64,000 nucleotides of DNA from Antedon mediterranea (lineage: Eukaryota > Echinodermata > Crinoidea > Comatulida > Antedonidae), in assembly GCF_964355755.1 (NCBI RefSeq), contig NC_092677.1, positions 3,167,001 through 3,231,000 of the forward strand, in the 5' to 3' direction. Shown one piece after another: positions 23,812-34,189 of the stretch. The translations under genes were made by a program, and so were the position numbers. Each line of letters begins with the position of its first letter. Within the stretch, counting starts at the first letter, position 1. The notes under the pieces were generated by a model. It was not told the DNA's origin, made no database searches, and saw only the letters and a list, made by a program, of their open reading frames with translations.

Positions 23812-26800
23812 ATGTCTCAATACCAAGCCGGTGTTTACGATGTAAGTACAACACTTAAAAGTTATGTTAATTTTCGTCACCAATCTCCATCTACACATAT
23901 TTTTCTTTCAAAGAAAGATCATGAAAAGTTAGCCCATTGTAACCAATAATATAGTTTACCCTACAGAGCCAATCGGTTTTCTATGGCATGATACTTTTTT
24001 AAAGAAAAATGGCACAACAATTATTATTATTATCGCATAATTGAATTAAAAAAATTAAAGAAAATGCCATATTTTCCAATTGTTCACCCTAATAGATATA
24101 GCATTTTTAAACTGATTTACTACAGTAGTCCTATGACTTTCATGTAAGATGATGATAACGCAATAATTCTTGTCATATAATAGGTCATACCAATATTTCC
24201 CCCCTAGTACTTGAACTTGAAGTTTATTATTTTGTGTTTCTCGAAAAAAAACCCATTTTGACTCATTTATTTTTTGACATAACTGGTTAGTATATCATAA
24301 TTGACATGCGCAGAATCATGTAACGTGTTCTGCGCATGCAAATTATAACATAGAAACCAGTTATTTCGAAAAATAGAAAGGTCAAAATTAGCCAAATTTC
24401 GACCTTGTATATATTGTATTATCATGATATATATTAATATTATAAAGCCATAGTAATTATATACTATACTAAAATAAAAGTAAAGGGAAATTTTCGAAAA
24501 ACTTCGACCCTTTTATTTCTTGACAAAACTGGTTAGTACTGTATGTCATAATTGCACAATCCCTGTAGTATGGCGCGCCATACTGTAGCCTGTATTTTTT
24601 GCGGATGTGTTAGCTTTCCATAGCTATGTGCGTATCTGGTGGTTAATTGCTATGTAGATCGTGTTTATGCAAGGTTTATCCCCTGGCCGTGCGCAGCAGG
24701 CAGGGATCAGCTGTTTATTTTGATTTAGTAGGCCAACTCATAAATTGAGAATGTATCTTGGTACTTAAGGAATGCTCTCACATCGGGGTATCTACTCTTA
24801 TTAATTTTTGAACGCACAAGGTGAACGGATGACATTCATTGATACTTCAGTATGAGAGTATCCGATAGACTATTGATTTTCGTCGTTTTTTTGCAATATA
24901 AAATCAACCAACAAACGAATGCGAACATGCCCAAACTTGGGTGACTTGCCACAAACGAATGCAGGCATGCACAAACTTGGGTGACTTGCCCCAAACGAAT
25001 GCAGGCATGCACAAACTTGGGTGACTTGCCCCAAACGAATGCGGGCATGCACAAACTTTGGTGACTTGCCCCAAACGAATGCAGGCATGCACAAACTTGG
25101 GTGACTTGCCCCAAACGAATGCAGGCACGCACAAACTTGGGTGACTTGCCCCAAACGAATGCGGGCATGCACAAACTTTGGTGACTTGCCCCAAACGAAT
25201 GCAGGCATGCACAAACTTGGGTGACTTGCCCCAAACGAATGCGGGCATGCACAAACTTGGGTGACTTGCCCCAAACGAATGCGGGCATGCACAAACTTGG
25301 GTGACTTGCCCCAAACAAATGCGGGCATGCACAAACTTGGGTGACTTGCCCCAAACGAATGCAGGCATGCACAAACTTGGGTGACTTGCCCCAAACGAAT
25401 GCGGGCATGCACAAACTTGGGTGACTTGCCCCAAACGAATGCGGGCATGCAAAAACTTGGGTGACTTGCCCCAAACGAATGCGGGCATGCACAAACTTGG
25501 GTGACTTTCCCCAAACGAATGCGGGCATGCACAAACTTGGGTGACTTGCCCCAAACGAATGCGGGCATGCACAAACTTGGGTGACTTTCCCCAAACGAAT
25601 GCAGGCATGCACAAACTTGGGTGACTTGCCCCAAACGAATGCGGGCATGCACAAACTTGGGTGACTTGCCCCAAACGAATGCGGGCATGCACAAACTTGG
25701 GTGACTTTCCCCAAACGAATGCGGGCATGCACAAACTTGGGTGACTTTCCCCAAACGAATGCGGGCATGCACAAACTTGGGTGACTTTCCCCAAACGAAT
25801 GCGGGCATGCACAAACTTGGGTGACTTGCCCCAAACGAATGCGGGCATGCACAAACTTGGGTGACTTTCCCCAAACGAATGCGGGCATGCACAAAATGGG
25901 TAACTTGCTCCAAGTATGTAGTTATTGTATTTTCTATGCTAGGTCTCCAGTCGTATGAAACGCCACATGTGCAAAAATATTTATCTTTTTACTAATATAA
26001 TAAGTCACAACTCCGTTTGGAAACCCAGACTAGCAAAAACTTTACACGGCAAATGAAAATTCGAACGATTTTTTCGATTCAATATTTAGTGTCTCCAATT
26101 TTCCAATCTACTAATTATTAATCAAGTTACAACCCACCTAGGTACGTCAGAAGTAAGGATCCAAGCGATCGGAAACAAATCTAATTATTCAAATGCTATT
26201 ATTCATTCATGTAGCGTTGCTATTCAAAGCTCTATTAAAGGGACACGGACGCACTCGCGGTTTACTAGAGAGTGTCCCCATAATAATATGTATGTAGGCC
26301 CTACATATAATATTTTTCCCCTTAATATATCAAATAGGAGTTGGCCGAAGTGAAATATTGCCCGCTGCCTCGCTTGGTTTTCTAGCTAGGTCTCCTAAGT
26401 AGGGCCGGGGTGTCCAAAACTAAAATACAGGGATCGTCTTGTCTACATGTTTATGTAGTAAGTCTAATAAGTCGTTTCATATTTCTAATAAATTAAAATT
26501 ATGTATTTCATTACATATATTAGGAAGTGGATCAAGAAAATGCACAAAAGATGCCACGACCACAAATATCATCAAAAGACATTGTAGAAACAGCGTCGGA
26601 TTTGGGTTCAAACCCATTCACGGTCTCTAAATCGTTTAAAATGTTGGACGAGCCTGCTGCTGGCGGCGGTAAGTATAAAAAAAAAAAAGATTTCTTTTAA
26701 TAGAAATGTTGGACGAGCCTGCTGCTGGCGGCGGTAAGTATAAAAAAAAAAGATTTCTTTTAATAGAAATTTTAAACTCGGGGTTACCCTTTAAGATAAT

Positions 26801-29800
26801 AGATTTGTTTTTCTTTTTAAGCGCCTGCACCGTCCATTTTTAGTGGTGACGCCACTGGCAGAGAGACGGCGTTCAAACGGGTCAAAGATTCTGTAGGAGG
26901 ATGCCGTGAACCGCCAAAACCGGGCATGAAAATATGCATAATATGTGGAGAAAAAATGGTGTAAGTTTTTGTATACAATAACGAGTAGGAATGTGTTATG
27001 ATATAACCTCTCCTTAAAAGGACATTTCCCATGAAATGATGATTATATGGGATGAATGAGGTGGATGTCACGCCCCTCTCACTTTGTTGATTGCCTTGGT
27101 CGGTCGGAGAGCCACTTTCTTGCTAAGCCCGGTTTCAACTAGACGCAATGGTGACGTAGGTGAACGCAAGTGACCAATCGCAAGCGACAGTTCGGATGAG
27201 TATCGCGTCGTTCATTGCTGCTCAACTTTACATGTGGTTCCCGTCTAAGTGTCAACCGCGCTTAAGCGACGTGCGGCCCCATGAAATGCGGGTTTATTGC
27301 GTCGTTTTAATAGGCCAACATTTGATACAGTTGGACATATTGACTGATGTACCACCTGTAGAATTGATTTTGTAAACACTAAAAATAAATATTACAATCC
27401 ATTACAGATGGAAACATCTGGTTTTCTCAACGTGCTAACATTTCAAAAAGAGGCTTTAGGAAAATCATGGAAAATAAATTAATGTTGGTCCCTTGAATCG
27501 AGCACTTTGATTAGTGTTTGTACAGTATTTTATCTGAGTGAAATAGACTCAATTTAATTGGAACCAGAACAGGACGACGACTGTAGGCTATAATACGGAG
27601 CTTTCGTTTTGCGACGACATAAACCTACGCGTCGTTGTTGTCAAATTCACCAAAAACCGTACTGTGTCTGTCCTCCAGGAACGGAGTGCGACGCTTGCGC
27701 ACAACGGCGGTCCTCCTAGAGAAAATACGTCATCTTGGCTTTAGCGTTATCACAACTCTCTAACGATTATTACCACCTAGCGATAGAGGTAATTTCACTA
27801 ATGTGTTACCCCTTCTCCCCTCGGCTAATTAACGCGTTTACAGCCAATAACACGATGCATCTGTGACGCTTGTCAAAGAAATCACCGCCTACAGTTTCGT
27901 TCCTCCTACATCAAGTTATTATTAATCTAAGTAATCAACAATTTGTTTACGATTTCTTTGTCGTCGAAAATCCACTTACTGATGGTTTTGTCATGGTTCG
28001 GTGATTTCACAAATGTAATTATGGGCGCTGTTCATGTTGTTACCATTGTTTTTGTCAAATATATTTTTTTGTTGAAGTATTTAAAAAAAGTCCGTAACAT
28101 AAATATATTTACCTACTGTCGCGTTTAATCAGTGGCGTAACGGCTATGAGCTTCACCGGCTAAACCCAGGGGCTCCGGTGCTTTCTTGGGGCCCTCAGCA
28201 GTCTCTAGAGGAAAAACAGGCATTGAAATATGTCGGAAAAGGCTAAAGCGCCAGCGTTGGGGGCCACTTAGGTTCCAAAATAAGGGGACTCATGTCTCTA
28301 CGTTACACCACTGCTTTTAATATCATCACCGATGAAAATCTCTACTTTTCGACGATTCATTGCGATGATCGAAATATCATAGATTTCTTATTTAGGAAGA
28401 ACTTGATTGGGCGCGCCGAAGTAACCTTCAAAATCGGACGTCCATTCTATTCACGTATTTCTGCAATATCAAACGGAAACCTATTAGGCTTAAATGTACT
28501 TAGCCGATAAGCCTATGTAACCGTACATTTATATAAATGTCGTGGTTGTTAAATGTGTAAACTTTCCGAATGACGTATAGCGCGTTCCACCGCATATTCA
28601 TCGCGTCGTCTGCATTCTTTCAATTCCCACGTTTATCCATCACGAAGCTAGCAAAGAGAATTACTTAAATCTTGGATCTTAAAAGTAATCTCGGGTTAAG
28701 ATGGTCTTAATTTTGTTTACACATTTGACGGCGGTTGGAGTAGATTTTCGATTTTTTTTTCAAACTATTGCAAGAAAAATAAATCGATCTAAACGGGATA
28801 AGATTAGAACACACCTGCCGTCGGAAATGACTTGATATCGATTCGAAAATTTAAAGTAGGGCCTAAAAAAGAAAAATGTAAACAAGAGAATAATACACAA
28901 TGAAAGAGCGAGGCATAGGAAATTATAAAAGTAAACTACCGTACGTTTTATGAAAAAAACTCCTTAAGTGCGGAAAAACTAGTTAGCCTAAATCAACACT
29001 AATTGTATATACGTATGAAGTTGCTCCAGATAGAACCATTCATAAAGCAGTAATATTACAAATTCACAATGTTAACGTGCGGATTGAAACAAGTCATTTT
29101 GTTAATCTACCGCGACAACACGACGAAAATACGAACATTTTCCGTGACTGAAAATTCCCCTTTAAAATCCAATTTCACAGAAAGTAACGGTGACGGTAAA
29201 GCGTGGTTCCCACTAGCGACGCAACGCAAGGACGTAACGCAACGCAAGTGAATTGACCAATCACAAGCGATGGCTTATTCGCTTGTGATTGCTAACTGTC
29301 TATAACTTCACTTGTCATTGGTTAAAATGCTTGCGTTGCGTTTACGTCCTTGCGTTACGTTCTAGTGGGAATCAAGCTTAAGCGGAAAACGTTGTCGTCC
29401 CACGTTGAATGTGTATCTATCCTCACAACCATCCGTCCGCTCCGCGCGTTTGTGTAAATTGGCATTTACAACGCTATCCCAGGATGCCGAGCGGGAGGCG
29501 ATTTTTTTTTTCGTACATAAGTTGGGGACCCCATCATGAAACGTCACAAAATAAACATGAATAATTCATCAGTTAAATTTTCTTGTTCCGTGTGCACCCA
29601 AAGCGTATAGCAACAAGAAGTGATTACACAAGTGCGGTACGATTCTAGGCCTATCTCCGCTGTGGTTGCATGCCGCGTGCGATTTCATAATAGAATAGCG
29701 GAGTTTTGTGTGGATTGTCGAAATAATCAGCCTTTAGTTTATGGTGTTTTTAATATAGTTTATTACTAAAGAATTACGTGTTAAAATTATAGGTTTTATT

Positions 29801-31989
29801 GATACTATTAGGCCTAATTACTAGTCTCTAAACCCCTGTATATATTCTAGTAGTAGCTGTGTGGGTACGGTGTGTGTGACTTGTGTCTTTGGGCTATGTA
29901 CGTCCAATTACTACTTAGTTTAATGTTTTGCCTAGCTGTCGATTAGCCTCGACACATTTTGCATAGTGGACGTGTGTGTGAAGAAGAGTGCGCGAAGGCA
30001 ATCACGTGAATTGACCTAGAATCCTAGGCCTATTATTGTAGAAAGAATCGTATCGCAGTTGTTGTTCTGTGTGCACACCCAAGCGTTCTTGGACATAGCC
30101 CAAAGAAAGCTTAGACCCACAAGAATAAAGAATGTGTATAATTTGTGTACTGTATTTGTTTAATTCTGCTATCAATTATCAAACAATATGCAATGTACTC
30201 AAAGGAACTTTAAAAATGCGCGTATATGAACACATGAGATGGGAAGATTTGACCCACGAGAATAAAAAATGTATTTTTGTGTAATGTTTATTGTTTAATT
30301 TTGCTGACTTATTACTCGGATTGTGTCATACCAAAGATAGTGTAACTATTACACCAAAGATAGTGTAATCTTTGGTCATACCTAACACACACACACGTCA
30401 CACACATCCACACAGCTACTACTAGAATAGACATGGGTTTAGAGACTAATAATTAGGCCTAATAGTATTAATAGAAACTATAATTTTAACACGTAATTCT
30501 TTAGTAATAAATTATATTAAAAACACCATAAACTAAAGGCCGATTATTTCGACAATCCACACAAAACGCCGCTATTCTTCAACAGCGGAGATAGGCCTAG
30601 AATCGTACCGCACTTGTGTATATCACTTCTTGTTGCTATACGCTTGGGTGCACACGGAACAAGAAAATTTAACTGATGAATTATTCATGTTTATTTTGTG
30701 ACGTTTCATGAGGGGGTCCCCAACTTATGTACGAAAAAAAAAATCGCGAGCGGGAGCGGGACGAACGTTAAAGCTTAGTTCCCACTAGTGACGCAACGTA
30801 AGCAAATGCCCTTCCAATAATTGTGTTTGCCCCCAACCTGCGATGTTTGCGTTGTCGTGATACGCAATACTTTGCGTCAATACGTCGCTGCGTTGCGTTC
30901 TAGTGGGAACCACGCTTAAGTTAACCATAGGCAATAGATTGACTATAGGCTAATGTACTTTTATGCATGAGCGTCGATTTATCTTTTACGTTACCGCCCG
31001 AAAACTAGCTAGTAACGCATCTGAACTCCATCAATTTGATTTCCATGCGTGCCGTCATCTACTTCACTCATTGTGTCTCGCCGCCGCCCGTATTTGCTAG
31101 GCCAATTCATCCCTTTGTTTTTATTTGCAGGGGAAAGTTTGTGAAACTTCGTGAAAAGGGTTTACACAATGAATGCTTCAACTGTAGTGTATGCGGGGTA
31201 AATTTAAAAGGGAAAGGTGAGTTGCAAGCTAATCAATCAATTTAAATAATCGATATATTATCTATGTGTTTATTGATTATTAGTAATCATGATCATGATG
31301 GTGGTGAGGGGTTGATGACAATTTTAAAACATGTGACAATAAATAAGTGTTACAATGTTTGACCAGAATGTGTAACAATAATTTGTGACAATATGTGAAA
31401 TAATGTGTGCGACAATAATATGTGACAATATAAATGTGTGTGACAATATGTTTGACAATGTGTGACAATAAATACATGTGTGACAATGTGTGACAATACA
31501 TACATGTGTGACAATGTGCGACAATAATATGTGACAATATAAATGTGTGTGACAATTTAATAAATGTGCGACAATGTGATACTAATACATGTGTGACAAT
31601 AATACATGTGTGATAATAAATACATGTGATAATGTGCGACAATAAGTTTGACAATATGTGACAATATAAATGTGTTTGACAATATGTGACAATGTGTGTG
31701 ACTCGACAATATATGTGACGTGTGACAATAATTATGTGACGTGTTCCAATAATATGTGACAATATGTTTGACAATGTGACAATATGTGACGTGTGACAAT
31801 AATATGTGACAATATGTTTGACAATGTGACAATAATATGTGACGTATGACAATAATATGTAACGTGTGACAATATGTGACAAAGTGACAATAATATGTGA
31901 CGTGTGACAATTTTGTATATTATTGATTTCTCGTAGGTTACCATGAAAAAGACGGCGCCTACTATTGTCGAAAAGACCGCCCTTTGTGA
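23812..31989 (+). CDS. PDLIM-like LIM-domain protein lacking a PDZ domain
   Basis: Five exons: 23812-23841, 26524-26668, 26822-26960, 31131-31216 and 31937-31989. All junctions are GT-AG and phases close, giving 150 residues. The N-terminal 95 residues are polar, with a motif PFTVSKSFKML. A single LIM domain follows. Its first Cys pair is in CIICGEK. The HNECFNCSVCG block supplies the H-X2-C and C-X2-C ligands, and the last ligands are in YYCRKD. The exon-4 sequence KFVKLREKGLHNECF and NLKGKGY closely recall the C-terminal LIM of PDLIM1/PDLIM4 (ALP) proteins, which bind alpha-actinin and actin cables through PDZ and protein partners through LIM. The SFK-type motif before LIM also occurs in that family. 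No PDZ exon is visible between the preceding gene and this ATG, so either a short LIM-only isoform or a separate short paralogue is encoded. The protein stops six residues after the last visible zinc ligand region, so the LIM second finger is short. Confidence 0.8.
24235..24560. repeat. Diverged solitary copy of the palindromic satellite modules
   Basis: Outside the array, in intron 1 of the LIM gene, one long-module half (tttattttttgacataactgg) is followed by a short module. Its inner arms (catgcgcaga, tctgcgcatg) are still intact, and then comes ttatttcgaaaaatagaaagg. A second partial copy follows at about 24480-24555. Preservation as single dispersed copies suggests the satellite unit is or was a mobile foldback element. 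Confidence 0.75.
24909..25915. repeat. Tandem satellite, 40-bp unit, about 25 copies
   Basis: The unit ccaaacgaatgcgggcatgc + acaaacttgggtgacttgcc repeats with perfect 40-bp spacing. Variation is limited to a few sites (gcaggc/gcgggc, cttggg/ctttgg, gacttgcc/gactttcc). Around 25000-25200 the variants recur every 120 bp, a small higher-order unit. On the minus strand none of the three frames has a stop, so three overlapping ORFs of 316-352 codons arise, all reading the same 40-residue repeat in different phase. I treat these as by-products; the array lies in intron 1 of the plus-strand LIM gene. Confidence 0.95.
26641..26768 (+). repeat. Tandem duplication of an exon end plus its splice donor
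   Basis: The last 28 exon bases of LIM-gene exon 2, its donor G|GTAAGT and about 35 intron bases are repeated once, head to tail. The copies are near-identical apart from A-run length (12 versus 10). The copy creates a second donor at 26734 and, because ttttaatag precedes it, a possible acceptor ending at 26703. See the finding on the resulting 30-nt in-frame microexon. Confidence 0.9.
27121..27295. mobile_element. Diverged GGTTCCCACT-type MITE fragment
   Basis: The segment caactagacgcaatggtgac and gtgaccaatcgcaagcga matches the left end of the MITE at 29.2 kb. A rough inverted end (gcgcttaagcg) lies downstream. It is in intron 3 of the LIM gene. Confidence 0.45.
28130..28313. mobile_element. 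hAT-type MITE with 8-bp target-site duplication
   Basis: Terminal inverted repeats CAGTGGCGTAACG and CGTTACACCACTG bound a 184-bp element with no coding capacity. Flanks are cgtttaat (28122-28129) and cttttaat (28314-28321), matching at 7 of 8 bases, the duplication length made by hAT transposases. CAGTGG-type ends are also typical of hAT. It lies in intron 3 of the LIM gene. Confidence 0.8.
29197..29388. mobile_element. Foldback MITE with GGTTCCCACTAG ends, copy A
   Basis: The left part (gtggttcccactagcgacgc, then acgcaacgcaag and gaccaatcacaagcga) is mirrored by the right part (gcttgcgttgcgtttacgtc, then ttctagtgggaatcaagctt). Nearly the whole 190 bp folds into one hairpin. It lies at the left edge of the larger inverted structure at 29.5-30.75 kb. 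Confidence 0.8.
29500..30746. repeat. Long inverted repeat, arms ~370-390 bp, in intron 3 of the LIM gene
   Basis: The left arm (about 29500-29885) begins gattttttttttcgtacata. The right arm (about 30380-30746) ends tatgtacgaaaaaaaaaatc, its exact complement. Correspondence continues through cttgttccgtgtgcaccc, gcggtacgattctaggccta, cgaaataatc and tagtagtagctgtgtggg. Small differences (aatagcgg/cgctattcttc) show some age. The ~495-bp loop holds another partial direct duplication (cccacaagaataaa / cccacgagaataaa). The transcript of this intron could form a very long hairpin. Confidence 0.9.
30769..30922. mobile_element. Foldback MITE with GGTTCCCACTAG ends, copy B
   Basis: The left end agttcccactagtgacgcaa and right end ttgcgttctagtgggaacca are inverted repeats of each other and of copy A. 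Together A and B bracket the long inverted repeat, so the whole 29197-30922 block looks like one nested composite. Confidence 0.75.
31317..31912. repeat. Minisatellite of (TGTGACAATA)n type in the last LIM-gene intron
   Basis: About 600 bp of irregular 9-18-bp units (tgtgacaata, tgtttgacaa, tgtgtgacaa) fill nearly the whole intron between exons 31131-31216 and 31937-31989. They end about 25 bp before the acceptor. Long minus-strand frames rich in His, Ile and Thr are by-products. Confidence 0.9.
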
Positions 31990-32460
31990 ATATCAAAATT
32001 ACTTTGAATCAGCTGTCAATACCAATAGTCTTCCATTTTGTATAGATCACGTTCTTTTGAAGTTTTCTACTCCAGAAGAGCGAGGCACTGACCGCAGTCA
32101 GCTGCAGTGATTTGGTTTTCCTCTATAACATCATGGAGTTATACCTCCATGATAAAATTACTTTCTGGCTAATTGATCAATTTTATCTAGTGGCGTCGTC
32201 GTCATAAACACGTCGCATGCACTCTCGTCGTGCAGGCATTGATTCGGTCTCCATTTATCAATTAATTAAATTGATGACGATAATGAATACTTCAAAGGAC
32301 ACGGTAATTTGGTTATCAACCGCAATATACGACGACTATCATTTTAATCAAATTTTTAATCATGACTATCTAAAATGGATTTAATTGTAATAAGAAGCTT
32401 TGCACCGACAGATTAAACATCTTTTGTAAAAATGTGAATTTAAATTATTTTTGTTTGTTC

Positions 32461-32466
32461 ATTAAA
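32461..32466 (+). promoter_or_regulatory. Candidate poly(A) signal of the LIM gene
   Basis: ATTAAA, the commonest variant hexamer, lies about 470 bases after the stop codon and is followed by GT-rich sequence (acgttgtgttttta). Confidence 0.4.
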
Positions 32467-32654
32467 AGATTGTTTTGCAACTTGTATACAGTAACGTTGT
32501 GTTTTTATTTGCCTACGTGATCTTCGATCATGACATGTGTGCTAATTTACTCTATATTATTATTAACTTGAATACAGTTAATGGTATTGGTTGTTGTTTT
32601 CCTCGAGCAAGTTAGAAAAAGACAGTGTGCTTAAACTAATCTGCTCCACATACA

Positions 32655-33010
32655 TACAGTAGAACTACGCAATAATGGGACACTCGTATTTAGGGGGACA
32701 CTCGTATTTAGGGGGACACTCGTATTTAGAGGGACACTCGTATTTAGAGGGACACTCGTATTTAGGGGACACTCGTATTAGAGGGATACTCGTATTTAGA
32801 GGGACACTCGTATTTAGGGGGACACTCGCATTTAGACACTCGTAACTAGGGATACTCGTATTTTAGGGGAACTCATATGTAGAGGGACACTCGTATTTTA
32901 GGGGGCACTCGTAAGGGTGACACTCGTATTTAGGGGGACACTCATACTTAGAGAGGGACAATCGTATTTAGAGGGACACTCGTATTTAGGGGGACACTCG
33001 TATCTAGCTT
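32655..33010. repeat. Minisatellite, ~18-bp unit GGGACACTCGTATTTAGG
   Basis: About 18 units, with several one- to six-base deletions. The array begins with acagtagaactacgcaataa, the edge sequence of a short dispersed palindromic element with copies at 52.9, 59.2 and 63.2 kb. The array may therefore have grown inside such an element. Confidence 0.85.
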
Positions 33011-33270
33011 TTGGAGGTGTGTTTTTATGGCTATGCCTTTTGTTTGTTGTTGCCTTTTGCATGTCTTTTGTTTGTTGACATCTTTGATTGGCTGATGTTT
33101 TTTATTATGTAATTTTGTATATGTGATATATATGTTATTCTCTTCACCTGTATGATGGACTATGCCCGAAACATCGTCGTGTTAATACATTTATATTGAG
33201 GCAGTTTTAACTTGTTTGTTTTTACACTATGGTTTACTCCTATTAAAGGGACACACTTTATTGGGTTCTG

Positions 33271-33680
33271 AAAATGATCATAGAGGTTCGAGACAAACAT
33301 AGCATTAAGTTCACTGGTCCTAAACTCTGGGATAACGTACCAGTTAATATAAAAAGTGCTTTGTCTAAGAAGAGTTTTTCTTTTAAATTGAAACAGCACC
33401 TCGTATCTAGTTATGTTTAATTATCCTTTCTCTCATTGTAGTTTTGATATTTAGTCTTTTCGGTACCCTGAAACTAAAAGTCTTCATTACTGTTTTTGTC
33501 CTGTTTCCGGTTCCCGTGCTGTCCTGTTTTTTTTTTTTTTCAGTTTCTTTGGGCTGCCTTATACAAGCTTCGCTTTTTAGGAATGTTGCCCCTCTTATTT
33601 TAATCATTTTTACTGTTAATTTTTTAATTTCTATGAAAGACAATTAGAGAAATAAATGTTACTTTGATTGATGATTGATT
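33271..33680 (+). mobile_element. 3' end of a non-LTR retrotransposon (CR1/L2-like), 5'-truncated
   Basis: From about 33277 to the TAA at 33418 the frame reads a tail (KFTGPKLWDNVPVNIKSAL) typical of the last residues of CR1/L2/Jockey-group reverse transcriptases. About 260 bp of 3' UTR follow, ending with attgattgatgattgattga-like short repeats, which is how CR1/L2 elements end. Everything upstream of the last ~50 codons is missing, as expected from incomplete reverse transcription. Confidence 0.75.
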
Positions 33681-33712
33681 GAACTGTGTGTATATAGTAT
33701 ATACTGTAGTTG

Positions 33713-33850
33713 TTATCCTACTGCAGTTACTGCAGTAAATACACTTGTTTGACATTTGTTGGTAATCATACACACTGTGTATTACAGTGAGACTGCCTCA
33801 TAACCTTATACATTGAAACAACTTAAAATGCAGTAGCTTCATAGTAGTAT
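33713..33850. repeat. Dispersed CTGCAGTAACTGCAGTA-type repeat, copy 1
   Basis: It starts with ctgcagttactgcagtaaat and contains ggtaatcatacacactgt and acattgaaacaactt. Similar blocks lie at 37630, 45900, 49155 and 56510. Confidence 0.6.
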
Positions 33851-33875
33851 CCCGTAAGCTTTGATTGAACTTTAT

Positions 33876-34176
33876 ATTTATACTGGGTAACCTCTTCAGT
33901 CAAAGACTGGTCTCCCAGAGGGCCCAGTTGGTGATCAGTGGCTGTGATGTACTAATACACCGGGGTAACGCCTACTCGTCTCGAAAGATGTACTAGGTTC
34001 TTTAAAGTGCACACGAGCTAGATGTGTACACTGGACCTACGGTTTATAGTCCTTATCCGAGAAGACTTGTTCTACCACCAGAACCATGGAGTGAGTGAGC
34101 CTCGAACCCCTGCCGATGTTATGGCTACGTAATTACGGTTCCACTGTCTTAACCGCTCGGCCACTCACTCACTCTA
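33876..34176 (-). mobile_element. tRNA-derived SINE (family 1), copy 1
   Basis: Read on the minus strand, the element opens with a tRNA-like head. It has a box A (GTGGCCGAGCGG, near 34153-34164) and a box B (GGGGTTCGAGGCT, near 34099-34110), the internal promoter of RNA polymerase III. About 200 bp of body and an A/T-rich tail follow at the low-coordinate end. A second copy lies at 45494-45752; the two share most of their length, but this copy has about 40 extra bases near 33950-33990. Confidence 0.8.
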
Positions 34177-34189
34177 AGCTATATACAAC

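Noticed and set aside
24836-25913. Three overlapping minus-strand ORFs of 316-352 codons
   Set aside because: They are the same 40-bp satellite read in three phases; no start context, splice or domain supports coding.
26439-26630. 63-codon plus-strand ORF MSTCLCSKSN...
   Set aside because: Different frame from LIM exon 26524-26668, which has splice sites and homology; this ORF is a shadow.
27943-28128. 61-codon hydrophobic ORF before the hAT MITE
   Set aside because: No start context, homology or splice support; AT-rich sequence makes such frames common.
31280-31996. Minus-strand ORF of 238 codons rich in His/Ile/Thr/Ser
   Set aside because: It is the complement of the TGTGACAATA minisatellite and overlaps the last LIM exon on the other strand.
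33876-34176. Functional tRNA gene
   Set aside because: Boxes A and B are present, but the arms do not form a full cloverleaf and the same ~300-bp unit occurs again at 45.5 kb, so it is a SINE.
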